NCBI GenBank assembly: GCA_947428835.1
Contig: CANENE010000009.1
Coordinates: 1 to 64,000, forward strand
Reading direction: 5' to 3'
Source of the DNA: an uncultured bacterium
GTDB taxonomy: Bacteria > Cyanobacteriota > Vampirovibrionia > Gastranaerophilales > Gastranaerophilaceae
DNA length: 64,000 nucleotides
The position numbers were made by a program, and so were the translations under genes. The notes under the pieces were generated by a model that saw only the letters and a program-made list of their open reading frames with translations, did not search any database and was not told where the DNA came from. Below are positions 8,382 through 16,316 of this stretch, one piece after another (position 1 is the stretch's first letter; each line of letters opens with the position of its first letter).

Positions 8382-10538
8382 ATGAACAACCTGGACAAAA
8401 TTATGAAACCAAAATCAATTGCTGTTGTCGGTGCTTCAACTAAAGAACACACAATTGGTTCTGATATTATGAAAAGATTACAAGAATATAAATTCAATGG
8501 TAAAATTTATCCGGTTAACCCCAAAGGCGGAATCATCGAAGGGCTTCAAGCTTATACAAATGTTAATGAAATCCCGGGTGAAGTTGACCTTGCAATCATT
8601 GTAGTAAATGCAAAGTTTGTACTTGACACAATTGACCAATGTCACCAAAAAGGCATCAAAGGTCTTTGTATAATCACAGCAGGCTTCAAAGAAACCGGAA
8701 AAGAAGGAGCCGAAGCTGAAAAACAATTACTTGCAAAAATAAGAGAATATGGGATGAGAGCAGTAGGTCCTAATTGTCTTGGTGTTGTAAACACTCATCC
8801 CGACGTTAGAATGGATGGATGTTTTGCAGAAAGTCTTCCCGAAAGAGGAAATATTGGTTTTGTTTCTCAATCAGGCGCACTAGGCGGCGGTATCTTAAAT
8901 ATCCTAAAAGACCTAAACCTTGGTTTTGCTCAATTTATTTCAATTGGTAACCAAGCAGACGTCAATGCTGAAACTGCACTTGAATACTGGGAAAATGACA
9001 CAGACGTTGAACAAATTTTATTATATATGGAATCAATTCAAAATCCTGCTAATTTTAGAAAACTTGCAAGCAGAATCTCAAAGAAAAAACCGATTCTTGC
9101 TCTTAAAGCAGGCCGCTCTGCTGCAGGCGCAAGCGCTGCAAGCTCTCACACAGGATCATTAGCAGGTGCCGATAAAGCAGCTAATGCATTATTAAATCAA
9201 TCAGGGGTAATTAGAGAATATTCTTTGAAAAACCTCTTTTCAACAGCAAAAGTATTTGCAACAAGCCCAATTCCAAAAGGCGATAGAGTTGCAATCATCA
9301 CAAATTCAGGCGGCCCCGGTATTATGGCAACAGATGCCATTTGCGAATACGGAATGCAAATAGCCAAAATCACAGATGCGACTAAAGATAAACTAAGAAG
9401 CTTCTTGCCAAGTGCTGCAAGTGTTAAAAACCCAATCGATATGATAGCATCTGCTCCAATCGAACACTACAAGCAAACACTTGAAACAGTGCTTGAAGAC
9501 GATAATGTTGATATGGTTATGGTAATTTATCTTCCATTCTTAGGGTTAAAAGACATTGATGTTGCCCGCGCAGTAATGGAAATTAAAGCTAAAAACCCAT
9601 CAAAACCAATTATTGGCGTATTTATGACAAAATCAGAATTCTTTACAAAACTTTCTGAAAGCGAAGTTAATATGCCATTTTTTATGTACGCAGAAGAAGC
9701 AGCGGATGGTTTTAACAGATTAAACCAACAAAGATTATGGATGGCTCGCCCTGAAGGCAAAACTCCTTGCTATGTTGTAGATAGAAACAGAGCAGAAAGC
9801 ATTATGAGACAATCAATTCAAGAAGGAAGAGCTCAACTTACAACAAGAGAAAGTATTGATGTATTGGATGCTTATGGTATCAGAGTTTGTAAATCAGGCT
9901 TTGCAACAAATATAGATGAAGTTATAGAAGTAGGTAATTCAATAGGATACCCTGTTGTAATGAAAATGACATCTAAGACAACATCTCATAAAACCGATGT
10001 TGGCGGTGTAAGAGTCAATATTCAAAGCGAAGAACAACTAAGAAATGAATATAATGATTTAATCCAAAAATTGACCGAAAAAGGCTTAATAGAAGGTCTT
10101 GAAGGTGTAATTATCCAGGAAATGGTTAAAGGTAACCGCGAAATGGTTGCAGGCATTGCAACAGATCCGCAATACGGCCCTATGATGATGTTTGGCTTAG
10201 GCGGCGTATTTATTGAAGTTATGAAAGACGTAACATTCAGAATTGCTCCTTTAACAGATGTTGACGCTTCTGAAATGATTAAATCAGTTAAGGCTTATAA
10301 ACTTCTTGAAGGTGCCAGAGGCACAACTCCTGCTCAAATGGATCAAATTCAAGAAACATTATTGAGACTATCTCAATTAGTAAGCGATTATTCATTCATT
10401 GATGAATTAGATATTAACCCTCTTTTAATCAGTGAAAAAGATGGCGAAGGTATCGCAGTTGATGGTAGAATCAAAGTTCGTCTTGAAGAAGCAAGTGAAA
10501 AACTACTAAATAAAACTTGCGCAGGATGTGCTCAATAG
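8382..10538 (+). CDS. acdA: ADP-forming acetate-CoA ligase, fused alpha and beta subunits
   Basis: The N-terminal part (about 5-460) is the CoA-binding and succinyl-CoA-synthetase-like ligase region, with SIAVVGAS at the nucleotide-binding loop, GPNCLGV, and SSHTGSLAGAD around the phosphohistidine region. The C-terminal part (about 490-705) is an ATP-grasp domain with PVVMKMTS and GVIIQEMVKG. The enzyme converts an acyl-CoA, ADP and phosphate to the acid, CoA and ATP, so it yields ATP by substrate-level phosphorylation in anaerobic fermentation. Acetyl-CoA is the usual substrate, but other acyl-CoAs are possible. The start has AAAGGA upstream. A strong terminator follows, so the gene is probably expressed alone. 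Confidence 0.88.
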   Translation: MNNLDKIMKPKSIAVVGASTKEHTIGSDIMKRLQEYKFNGKIYPVNPKGGIIEGLQAYTNVNEIPGEVDLAIIVVNAKFVLDTIDQCHQKGIKGLCIITAGFKETGKEGAEAEKQLLAKIREYGMRAVGPNCLGVVNTHPDVRMDGCFAESLPERGNIGFVSQSGALGGGILNILKDLNLGFAQFISIGNQADVNAETALEYWENDTDVEQILLYMESIQNPANFRKLASRISKKKPILALKAGRSAAGASAASSHTGSLAGADKAANALLNQSGVIREYSLKNLFSTAKVFATSPIPKGDRVAIITNSGGPGIMATDAICEYGMQIAKITDATKDKLRSFLPSAASVKNPIDMIASAPIEHYKQTLETVLEDDNVDMVMVIYLPFLGLKDIDVARAVMEIKAKNPSKPIIGVFMTKSEFFTKLSESEVNMPFFMYAEEAADGFNRLNQQRLWMARPEGKTPCYVVDRNRAESIMRQSIQEGRAQLTTRESIDVLDAYGIRVCKSGFATNIDEVIEVGNSIGYPVVMKMTSKTTSHKTDVGGVRVNIQSEEQLRNEYNDLIQKLTEKGLIEGLEGVIIQEMVKGNREMVAGIATDPQYGPMMMFGLGGVFIEVMKDVTFRIAPLTDVDASEMIKSVKAYKLLEGARGTTPAQMDQIQETLLRLSQLVSDYSFIDELDINPLLISEKDGEGIAVDGRIKVRLEEASEKLLNKTCAGCAQ

Positions 10539-10560
10539 CTCAAAAGTTTCATAAACTAAT

Positions 10561-10595
10561 AAAATAACCACCTAATAAAGGTGGTTATTTTATTT
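10561..10595 (+). terminator. Rho-independent terminator after the acetate-CoA ligase
   Basis: A perfect 12-bp stem (AAAATAACCACC at 10561-10572 and GGTGGTTATTTT at 10580-10591) encloses a 7-base loop and runs into a T-rich tail. It ends the rightward ligase gene. The leftward sensor kinase stop lies just beyond, and the A-rich left arm would give a U tract on the other strand, so it may work in both directions. Confidence 0.9.
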
Positions 10596-10612
10596 AAGAA
10601 CTATTTTCAATT

Positions 10613-12238
10613 CTACACATCCAAAGGAAGCATAAAACCAAATGTAGATCCTTCATTAAGTTTCGATTCCACAAAAACTTTTCCTTGATGATGATTTTCA
10701 ATTGCAACTTTTACAAGATGAAGTCCAAGCCCTGTACCTTTTATAGTGTGCACCTGGTTTTCTATTCTATAAAATCTTTCAAAAATCTTATCAAAATATT
10801 TCTTTTCTATTCCGATACCATTATCTTTTACTGTAACTTTTATATAGCTATTACTTCTGACGGCACCGACAAAAACTTTTGAATTTTGTTTAGAATATTT
10901 TATAGCATTTGTCAAAAGATTACTTATAACACGTTCTATGCTTTGTTCATTATATAAAATTTCAGGCAAATTTTGTTCATAACTAAAATCAACTTCAATA
11001 TTTTTTTCATCGGCTAAAATCTTGTGGCTTTTTATAATTTTAGAAATCGTTTCTGCTATATTTCCTTTTTCTTTTTCAAGCTCAAGATTTGTTTCAAGTC
11101 TTGAAAAATCAAGAATATCATTCACCATATCATTCAAGCGCACAACTTCCTGGTTTATTGTTGCAATAAATTCTTTTTGTTCCTCATCTGAAAGCTCGTT
11201 TGAACAAGTATACAAAGTATCTGCGTAGCTTGATAAAATAGTAACGGGGGTTCTAAGCTCATGGGAGACATTTGATATAAATGCGCTTTTTAACCTATCA
11301 ACTTCGGCTTCTTTTGTCATGTCAATTAAAACAATAATATAACCTAAGTAATCATGGTTTTTAGAATATGTTGGAGAAATCAAAGCTTTTATAACATTAT
11401 CATTGATTTCAATATTGCACTCAAGAGGCTTTTTTTCCATAATTTCAAGCGGAGTATCTTTAAATATTGCAATATTTTCTTCAAAACAAAAACTGCCTTT
11501 AGAATCTTTATAGTTTTGTATTGTTGTATTAATTAAATTTTCATCTGCATCAAGAATTTTTTGCGCAGCATAATTTATCATAGTTATACAATCATTGCTA
11601 TCGCATACAACAACCCCATTTGCAATGCTCATTAAAACAGCTTCTAATTTATTTCTTTCAAGAGTGATTGTATCTATGTTTTGTTCTTCATAACTATGAA
11701 GCTTTTTAGACATTTTATTAAATGCGTCATAAAGGTCTTTTATTTCGCCTGACGACTGATTATAGTTTAAAAGGGTCCCGAATTTGCCCTTTTCAATGGC
11801 TTTTACTCCATGGTGAAGAATAATCAGCTCCCTTTTAATCAAAATTGAATTAACAATAATTACAAAAGTAAACACGAACCAAATTACACTAAATACAATC
11901 AAAATAGATTTTTTTGTAGTTTGCGTAATATTTTTAGCCAAATTATTATTTAAACCAACTACAACAGAACCTGCGTGGTTACCGTTTTTATCTACAACAA
12001 GCGTTGTGATTTTAGTATCTTGACTATCAGAGTCGCTTTGTTTATTTGCCGTTGAATAAATTATATCCCCTTTTAAATTTTTAAAGGTTATATATGAAAT
12101 TGTTCTATAGCTTTTATTAAGCTCATTTTTTACTTTTGTAATTCCAAGTAGTGCACTCAATACGATTAAAACAGTCGAAATTACAATAGCAAGAATAATT
12201 AATTTATTTTGATTTGAAATATTTCTTTTAATTTTCAT
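10613..12238 (-). CDS. Sensor histidine kinase with HAMP and PAS domains
   Basis: From the start I chose, the order is: membrane helix (about 12-32), an extracytoplasmic loop of about 75 residues, a second helix (about 112-134), a HAMP linker, a PAS-like domain, then HisKA with SHELRTP (His about 326), and HATPase with NLLTNAIKYS, DNGIGI and GTGLGL. This is the PhoR/WalK layout. A longer open frame begins at 12472, but those 78 residues lie antisense to smpB and look like random translation. The ATG at 12238 begins MKIKRNIS just before the first helix. No response regulator is adjacent, so the kinase is an orphan here. It is divergent from smpB. Confidence 0.9.
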   Translation of the reverse strand: MKIKRNISNQNKLIILAIVISTVLIVLSALLGITKVKNELNKSYRTISYITFKNLKGDIIYSTANKQSDSDSQDTKITTLVVDKNGNHAGSVVVGLNNNLAKNITQTTKKSILIVFSVIWFVFTFVIIVNSILIKRELIILHHGVKAIEKGKFGTLLNYNQSSGEIKDLYDAFNKMSKKLHSYEEQNIDTITLERNKLEAVLMSIANGVVVCDSNDCITMINYAAQKILDADENLINTTIQNYKDSKGSFCFEENIAIFKDTPLEIMEKKPLECNIEINDNVIKALISPTYSKNHDYLGYIIVLIDMTKEAEVDRLKSAFISNVSHELRTPVTILSSYADTLYTCSNELSDEEQKEFIATINQEVVRLNDMVNDILDFSRLETNLELEKEKGNIAETISKIIKSHKILADEKNIEVDFSYEQNLPEILYNEQSIERVISNLLTNAIKYSKQNSKVFVGAVRSNSYIKVTVKDNGIGIEKKYFDKIFERFYRIENQVHTIKGTGLGLHLVKVAIENHHQGKVFVESKLNEGSTFGFMLPLDV

Positions 12239-12286
12239 TACTACAAATTGTACCATAGTTAGATTTTTTAAGATATACTTAAATAT

Positions 12287-12730
12287 ATGAATGAAAAAAT
12301 AATATCTTCTAATAAAAAAGCATACTTTGACTACACCCTCTTCGATAAATTTGAAGCAGGCATAGCTCTTTTTGGAACAGAAATCAAATCCATCAGGAAT
12401 AATGCAGTAAATCTCAAAGACAGCTACATCAAAATAACCGACAATCTTGAAGCATATCTTATAAATTGCCATATTTCAGCATATGAATTTGGAAATATTT
12501 ATAACCACGATACAAAAAGAGAAAGAAAACTTCTATTAAACAAAAAAGAAATATTGAAAATCTTAAATAAATTTAAGCAGGAAAAATATACAATAGTTCC
12601 AACAAAAATATATTTAAAAGGCAAATGGGCAAAAGTTGAAATTGCCCTTGCAAAAGGTAAAAAGCTGTATGATAAAAGAGAAAGCATTAAAAAGAAGGAC
12701 CTTGAAAGAGATATAAAAAGAAAGTTTTAA
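12287..12730 (+). CDS. smpB: SsrA-binding protein SmpB
   Basis: A 147-residue basic protein with the SmpB signatures AYFDYTLFDKFEAGIALFGTEIKSIR, here spanning about residues 12-37, then KDSYIKI and the C-terminal LAKGKKLYDKRE. SmpB binds tmRNA and delivers it to stalled ribosomes for trans-translation. Length matches the family. It lies 4 bases upstream of pheA and is divergent from the sensor kinase across about 48 bases. No tmRNA gene was seen in the window. Confidence 0.95.
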   Translation: MNEKIISSNKKAYFDYTLFDKFEAGIALFGTEIKSIRNNAVNLKDSYIKITDNLEAYLINCHISAYEFGNIYNHDTKRERKLLLNKKEILKILNKFKQEKYTIVPTKIYLKGKWAKVEIALAKGKKLYDKRESIKKKDLERDIKRKF

Positions 12731-12734
12731 ATTC

Positions 12735-13550
12735 ATGAAAAAATTATATTTTTTAGGACCAAATGGCACATATTCTGAGCAAGCCGCACTTAAAATTCAA
12801 AAAATAATAGGCAAAGATTATTTTCCCACTCCAATTTCAACTATCGCCAAAGCCATTCAATTTGCAAGCCAAAACCCGACAGATGCTGCAATATTGCCTA
12901 TAGAAAATTCAATTGAAGGAATTGTAAGGCAAACTATAGATAACATCTATATAAATGACATTTCAATACAAGCACAAATTGATATTGATATTAATCATTG
13001 CCTTATTTCAAAAGGTAAAAAATCCGAAATAGAGCATATCATTTCGCACCCTCAAGCGCTTGCGCAGTGTTCTAAATATATTTTGGATAATTTTAATGAA
13101 AAAATAGATTTAATCGAAAGCCCTTCAACTTCTGCTTCTTATTTTTATCTGGAAAAAAGAAGCAATGCTTATGGCGCAATAGTATCATCGCATCTTGCGC
13201 AAAAAGGCAACTGCAATATAATAGATACAAATATTGGAGATATCAAAGAAAACAAGACAAGATTTGTTCTTCTTTCAAAAAATTGTTTTTCGATAAAAGA
13301 AAAAACAAGAACATCAATTGTTTTTAATACCAAAAATGAACCGGGGGCTCTTTTGAAAATCCTTGAAATAATACACAAAAACAATTTAAACCTGATTTAT
13401 CTTGAATCACGTCCAAGTAAAAAAGTATTTGGCGAATACAATTTCTTTGCTGATATCGATAGAGGCGAAAAAGAAATTGCAAGCACTTTGATAGAGATAA
13501 AGAATGCTTGCAATTATTATAAGTTATTAGGTAGTTATTGTGAGTTGTAA
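12735..13550 (+). CDS. pheA: Prephenate dehydratase
   Basis: The N-terminus has FLGPNGTYSEQAA, the prephenate dehydratase signature, followed by ILPIENSIEG. A regulatory ACT domain follows from about residue 190, with the motif NEPGALLKIL and then LESRPSK, which in known enzymes binds phenylalanine. The enzyme turns prephenate into phenylpyruvate in phenylalanine synthesis, with feedback control expected through the ACT domain. It has no chorismate mutase domain, unlike the E. coli PheA. It is the second gene after smpB and converges on the gene at 13556, with only five bases between stop codons. Confidence 0.93.
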   Translation: MKKLYFLGPNGTYSEQAALKIQKIIGKDYFPTPISTIAKAIQFASQNPTDAAILPIENSIEGIVRQTIDNIYINDISIQAQIDIDINHCLISKGKKSEIEHIISHPQALAQCSKYILDNFNEKIDLIESPSTSASYFYLEKRSNAYGAIVSSHLAQKGNCNIIDTNIGDIKENKTRFVLLSKNCFSIKEKTRTSIVFNTKNEPGALLKILEIIHKNNLNLIYLESRPSKKVFGEYNFFADIDRGEKEIASTLIEIKNACNYYKLLGSYCEL

Positions 13551-13555
13551 TTCTT

Positions 13556-14590
13556 TTATGAATCAAATGTCTTAAATACAGCATCCATTGTACTTTTAAG
13601 AACTTCTTTAACAGAATCCATTTCTGTTGAAATTGCCCTTTGTTCGGTATCAAGTTGATTTAGCTGCAATTCTAAGCTTTTATCTTCTGTTTGGATTTTT
13701 TCCGTTTGAGCATTTATTCTTTGAACTTCATTTTCATATCTCTGTTTTTGATATTGATATTCATTCATAGCATCACTGTATGCATCTTGATCTTCAACGG
13801 TTCCTGTTGAAATAGAATAAGTATTTCCAACTAAATCAGGGGCGCCGTCGCTTGACATAATTTGAATTGTAGATAATCTGCCGCTTGCTTCCTGGGTTAT
13901 TGCAGCGATTGCCTGAACAGATTCTTCTTTTTTTATGGAGCCTTGATAATTGAATGTATAATCTCCGTAATATACTTCTTTCCCATCTTCCTGTTCTTCA
14001 AATGCAGCTGTATCTAAGTCATCTTCAGATGTATAATAAGCAACGCCGTTTTCCATATACATGTAAAAAGTGCCGTCTGTCTTTCCAAGGGATTTCATTA
14101 TTGTTGTAAGCCCTTGATATTGTTCATAATTTTCAGTAATTTTTGTGATTGTTGAATTATCGGGATCTGCTGCATTATATGTATAAGTTTTTGTGCCGAA
14201 TTGGAAATTAAGATAGTTATATCCTCCTTCTTCTTCGTCTTTTTTAGCAGTAATCACGGAGTTTTTAGCAGTTCTTGTGTATGCTTTTACAACATCTTTG
14301 TCATAAACCAAAGTGACATCATAATAGCCTGCATTGGGCCCATCCGTTATTTTTGAAAAATTACTTATTTGATAACCTTCATAAGTTGAATCAAGTGTAT
14401 ATGTTGTCTTTTGATAGTTATTTACAGAAGGTGGTACAGGAACGCTTAGTTTGTTGTATTCGCTGTACAATCCCATAACTTCATTTGATAAAGCGGTTCT
14501 AGCCTGATTTATCTGTTGAGCTTGATATTCAACATTACTTTTGCGAGCAGTTAAACCTAAAAATCTCGCTTGACTTGCTGCAAGTCCCAT
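13556..14590 (-). CDS. Flagellar-hook-like coiled-coil protein of unknown function
   Basis: A 344-residue protein without signal peptide. It starts MGLAASQARFLGLTARK followed by a helical segment rich in Gln and Asn. The middle (about 60-260) is beta-rich and acidic. The C-terminal 70 residues are a strong coiled coil with many Gln, Glu and Leu, ending in VFKTFDS. A helical N- and C-terminus flanking a variable beta core is the layout of axial flagellar and other rod proteins, but no named family is recognised with certainty. A sigma-28-like promoter at 14636-14663 supports co-regulation with motility genes. Start choice: first ATG, with AAAGG upstream. Confidence 0.7.
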   Translation of the reverse strand: MGLAASQARFLGLTARKSNVEYQAQQINQARTALSNEVMGLYSEYNKLSVPVPPSVNNYQKTTYTLDSTYEGYQISNFSKITDGPNAGYYDVTLVYDKDVVKAYTRTAKNSVITAKKDEEEGGYNYLNFQFGTKTYTYNAADPDNSTITKITENYEQYQGLTTIMKSLGKTDGTFYMYMENGVAYYTSEDDLDTAAFEEQEDGKEVYYGDYTFNYQGSIKKEESVQAIAAITQEASGRLSTIQIMSSDGAPDLVGNTYSISTGTVEDQDAYSDAMNEYQYQKQRYENEVQRINAQTEKIQTEDKSLELQLNQLDTEQRAISTEMDSVKEVLKSTMDAVFKTFDS

Positions 14591-14635
14591 AACACTACAC
14601 CTTTCTCTTCTCTATCCATTCTCTTTATATATTGC

Positions 14636-14663
14636 TATACGGCAGAAAAGTAATTTTACTTTA
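14636..14663 (-). promoter_or_regulatory. Sigma-28-like promoter for the gene ending at 13556
   Basis: Read on the minus strand, TAAAGTAA (14663-14656) is followed after 12 bases by GCCGTATA (14643-14636). The flagellar sigma-28 consensus is TAAAGTTT, 11 bases, GCCGATAA. The match is imperfect in both boxes and the spacer is one base long. A run of six C lies directly upstream on the same strand. Distance to the ATG is 45 bases. Confidence 0.45.
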
Positions 14664-14783
14664 GGGGGGAACAATATTTTTGTTACATTTATTAACATTC
14701 TAACTCCGTTTTCTTATAATTTGTATAATTTACATAGTCTATTTAATGACATCATTGATAATGTCAAATAAGGAATTCACCTG

Positions 14784-15695
14784 ATGCAAAATCTGAAATA
14801 TATAGATAATCATACTCACGGATGCTATGGAATAAATTTTAATTATGCGACATATAACGAAACTATTTTTGTTTTAAAAAAATTGTATGAAAGGAATATT
14901 GCAGGAATCTGCCCTACACTTGTTGGCGAAAGCAGAGAAAATATACAAAAACAGCTTTCAATTTTTAAAAAAATAAAACAAGAGCAGCTTCAATTAAATC
15001 ATCAAAATACATCCTTGGTTTTAGGAGTACATTTGGAAGGAAGCTTTATAAGCAAAGAAAAATCAGGTATTCAGGATAAAAATTTTTTTATGATTCCATC
15101 CGTTAAAAATTTTAAGGAACTTGCAGGAGATTTTGAAGATATTATAAAAATAGTGACTATTGCACCTGAAAATGATATCGATTTAGTTGATTATTTAAAT
15201 GACAAGAATATCAGAACACAAGCAGGACACACAACTGCAGACGATTTAAAAAATACAAAAGCAACAACCCATCATTTTAATGCAATGCCTTCTATTCATC
15301 ATAGAAACCCGTCTATCGCTCTTAAAGGGCTTATAAAAGATGATATTTACTGCGAAATTATAGCTGATTTTATCCATAGCTCTAAAGATACTCTCAAATT
15401 ATTCTTTAAAACAAAACCAAAAGAAAAAGTGCTTTTAATAAGCGACAGTATTCCTTGCGCTCACTTTGAAAACGATATAGTTTTTTGCGGAAAAAAAATA
15501 AATAAATATGGAAAAGACGAAACAGAAACTTTAGCAGGCTCTATTAAAACACTTGACGAAATTGCTAAAAATCTTGTTGAAAATAACATTTTAGTAATAG
15601 AAGATATTAAAAAAATGGCTTTTCTCAACCAAATCGAGTATATTACTCCAACCAATGCCGAAGTTGATATTTTAATGCAGAAAAAATTATGCTAG
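14784..15695 (+). CDS. N-acetylglucosamine-6-phosphate deacetylase-like amidohydrolase
   Basis: The metal and substrate motifs of NagA occur in order: DNHTHG (8-13), VHLEGSFI, AGHTTAD, HHFNAMP and LLISDS, then LAGS. NagA removes the acetyl group from N-acetylglucosamine-6-phosphate in amino sugar recycling. The protein begins only seven residues before the first metal motif, so the small N-terminal beta domain of classical NagA is missing and the length is 303 rather than about 380. The start has AAGGA upstream. It is divergent from the coiled-coil gene and followed closely by a secreted-protein gene. A related amidohydrolase with another substrate cannot be excluded. Confidence 0.75.
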   Translation: MQNLKYIDNHTHGCYGINFNYATYNETIFVLKKLYERNIAGICPTLVGESRENIQKQLSIFKKIKQEQLQLNHQNTSLVLGVHLEGSFISKEKSGIQDKNFFMIPSVKNFKELAGDFEDIIKIVTIAPENDIDLVDYLNDKNIRTQAGHTTADDLKNTKATTHHFNAMPSIHHRNPSIALKGLIKDDIYCEIIADFIHSSKDTLKLFFKTKPKEKVLLISDSIPCAHFENDIVFCGKKINKYGKDETETLAGSIKTLDEIAKNLVENNILVIEDIKKMAFLNQIEYITPTNAEVDILMQKKLC

Positions 15696-15743
15696 AATAT
15701 CATAGTATAAATGCTTAGATTAAATAAAGGTAGGCAAAAGACT

Positions 15744-16283
15744 ATGAATAAAAAATTATCAATTTCAATATTGGCTATATTTTTAACTTTTACAGTAACG
15801 GGCTCTATTTATAATACTGCTTTTTCAAAAACGGCAAACCAGCAGACAAAAACACCCGTCAAACAAACAAAACAGGAAGCAAAACCACAAGCGAAACAAG
15901 CAGCACCTGTCAGAGCAATAAATGCAACTTCATTAAATATAGTAAACAATCCTAAAAAGTTTTTAAATAAAACAGTCAAAATGCAAGCGACATTTGATAA
16001 ATTTTCAACACTTGGCTTAGATTATAATAAAGCCCTAAGAAAAAGCACAGACTATATTGGCATCTTAATTCAAAGAGATGATGTAATAGACCATGATATA
16101 CCGTTATCTGAAATGAAGCTCTTTATGAAAAAAGATATGGCACAAAAACATATTGATTTAGACACAGGAGATAAAATTGAAATTATAGCAAACGTGTTTT
16201 CTGATGCCCTAAATGACCCCTGGCTTGATATTGAAAGCCTTACTATAATCAAAAAAGCCAAAAAAGACGACGAAAAGAAATAG
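15744..16283 (+). CDS. Secreted protein with an OB-like domain, unknown function
   Basis: I start it at 15744, where AAAGGTAGG lies upstream and the product begins MNKKLSIS, a signal peptide ending near residue 30. The open frame extends 33 bases further upstream but without ribosome binding site. Residues 31-58 are a Lys, Gln and Pro rich linker. Residues 60-170 look like a beta-barrel of the OB type, with NPKKFLNKTVKMQATFDKFS and later GDKIEIIANV. No enzyme motif is visible. It is probably periplasmic. It lies in line with the following GH57 gene, 33 bases apart. Confidence 0.65.
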   Translation: MNKKLSISILAIFLTFTVTGSIYNTAFSKTANQQTKTPVKQTKQEAKPQAKQAAPVRAINATSLNIVNNPKKFLNKTVKMQATFDKFSTLGLDYNKALRKSTDYIGILIQRDDVIDHDIPLSEMKLFMKKDMAQKHIDLDTGDKIEIIANVFSDALNDPWLDIESLTIIKKAKKDDEKK

Positions 16284-16316
16284 CCACACCATTATAAGAA
16301 GAGTTTTGGAGATGAA

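Noticed and set aside
12239..12472. N-terminal extension of the sensor kinase by 78 residues
   Set aside because: It overlaps smpB on the other strand and reads as random sequence before the natural start at 12238.
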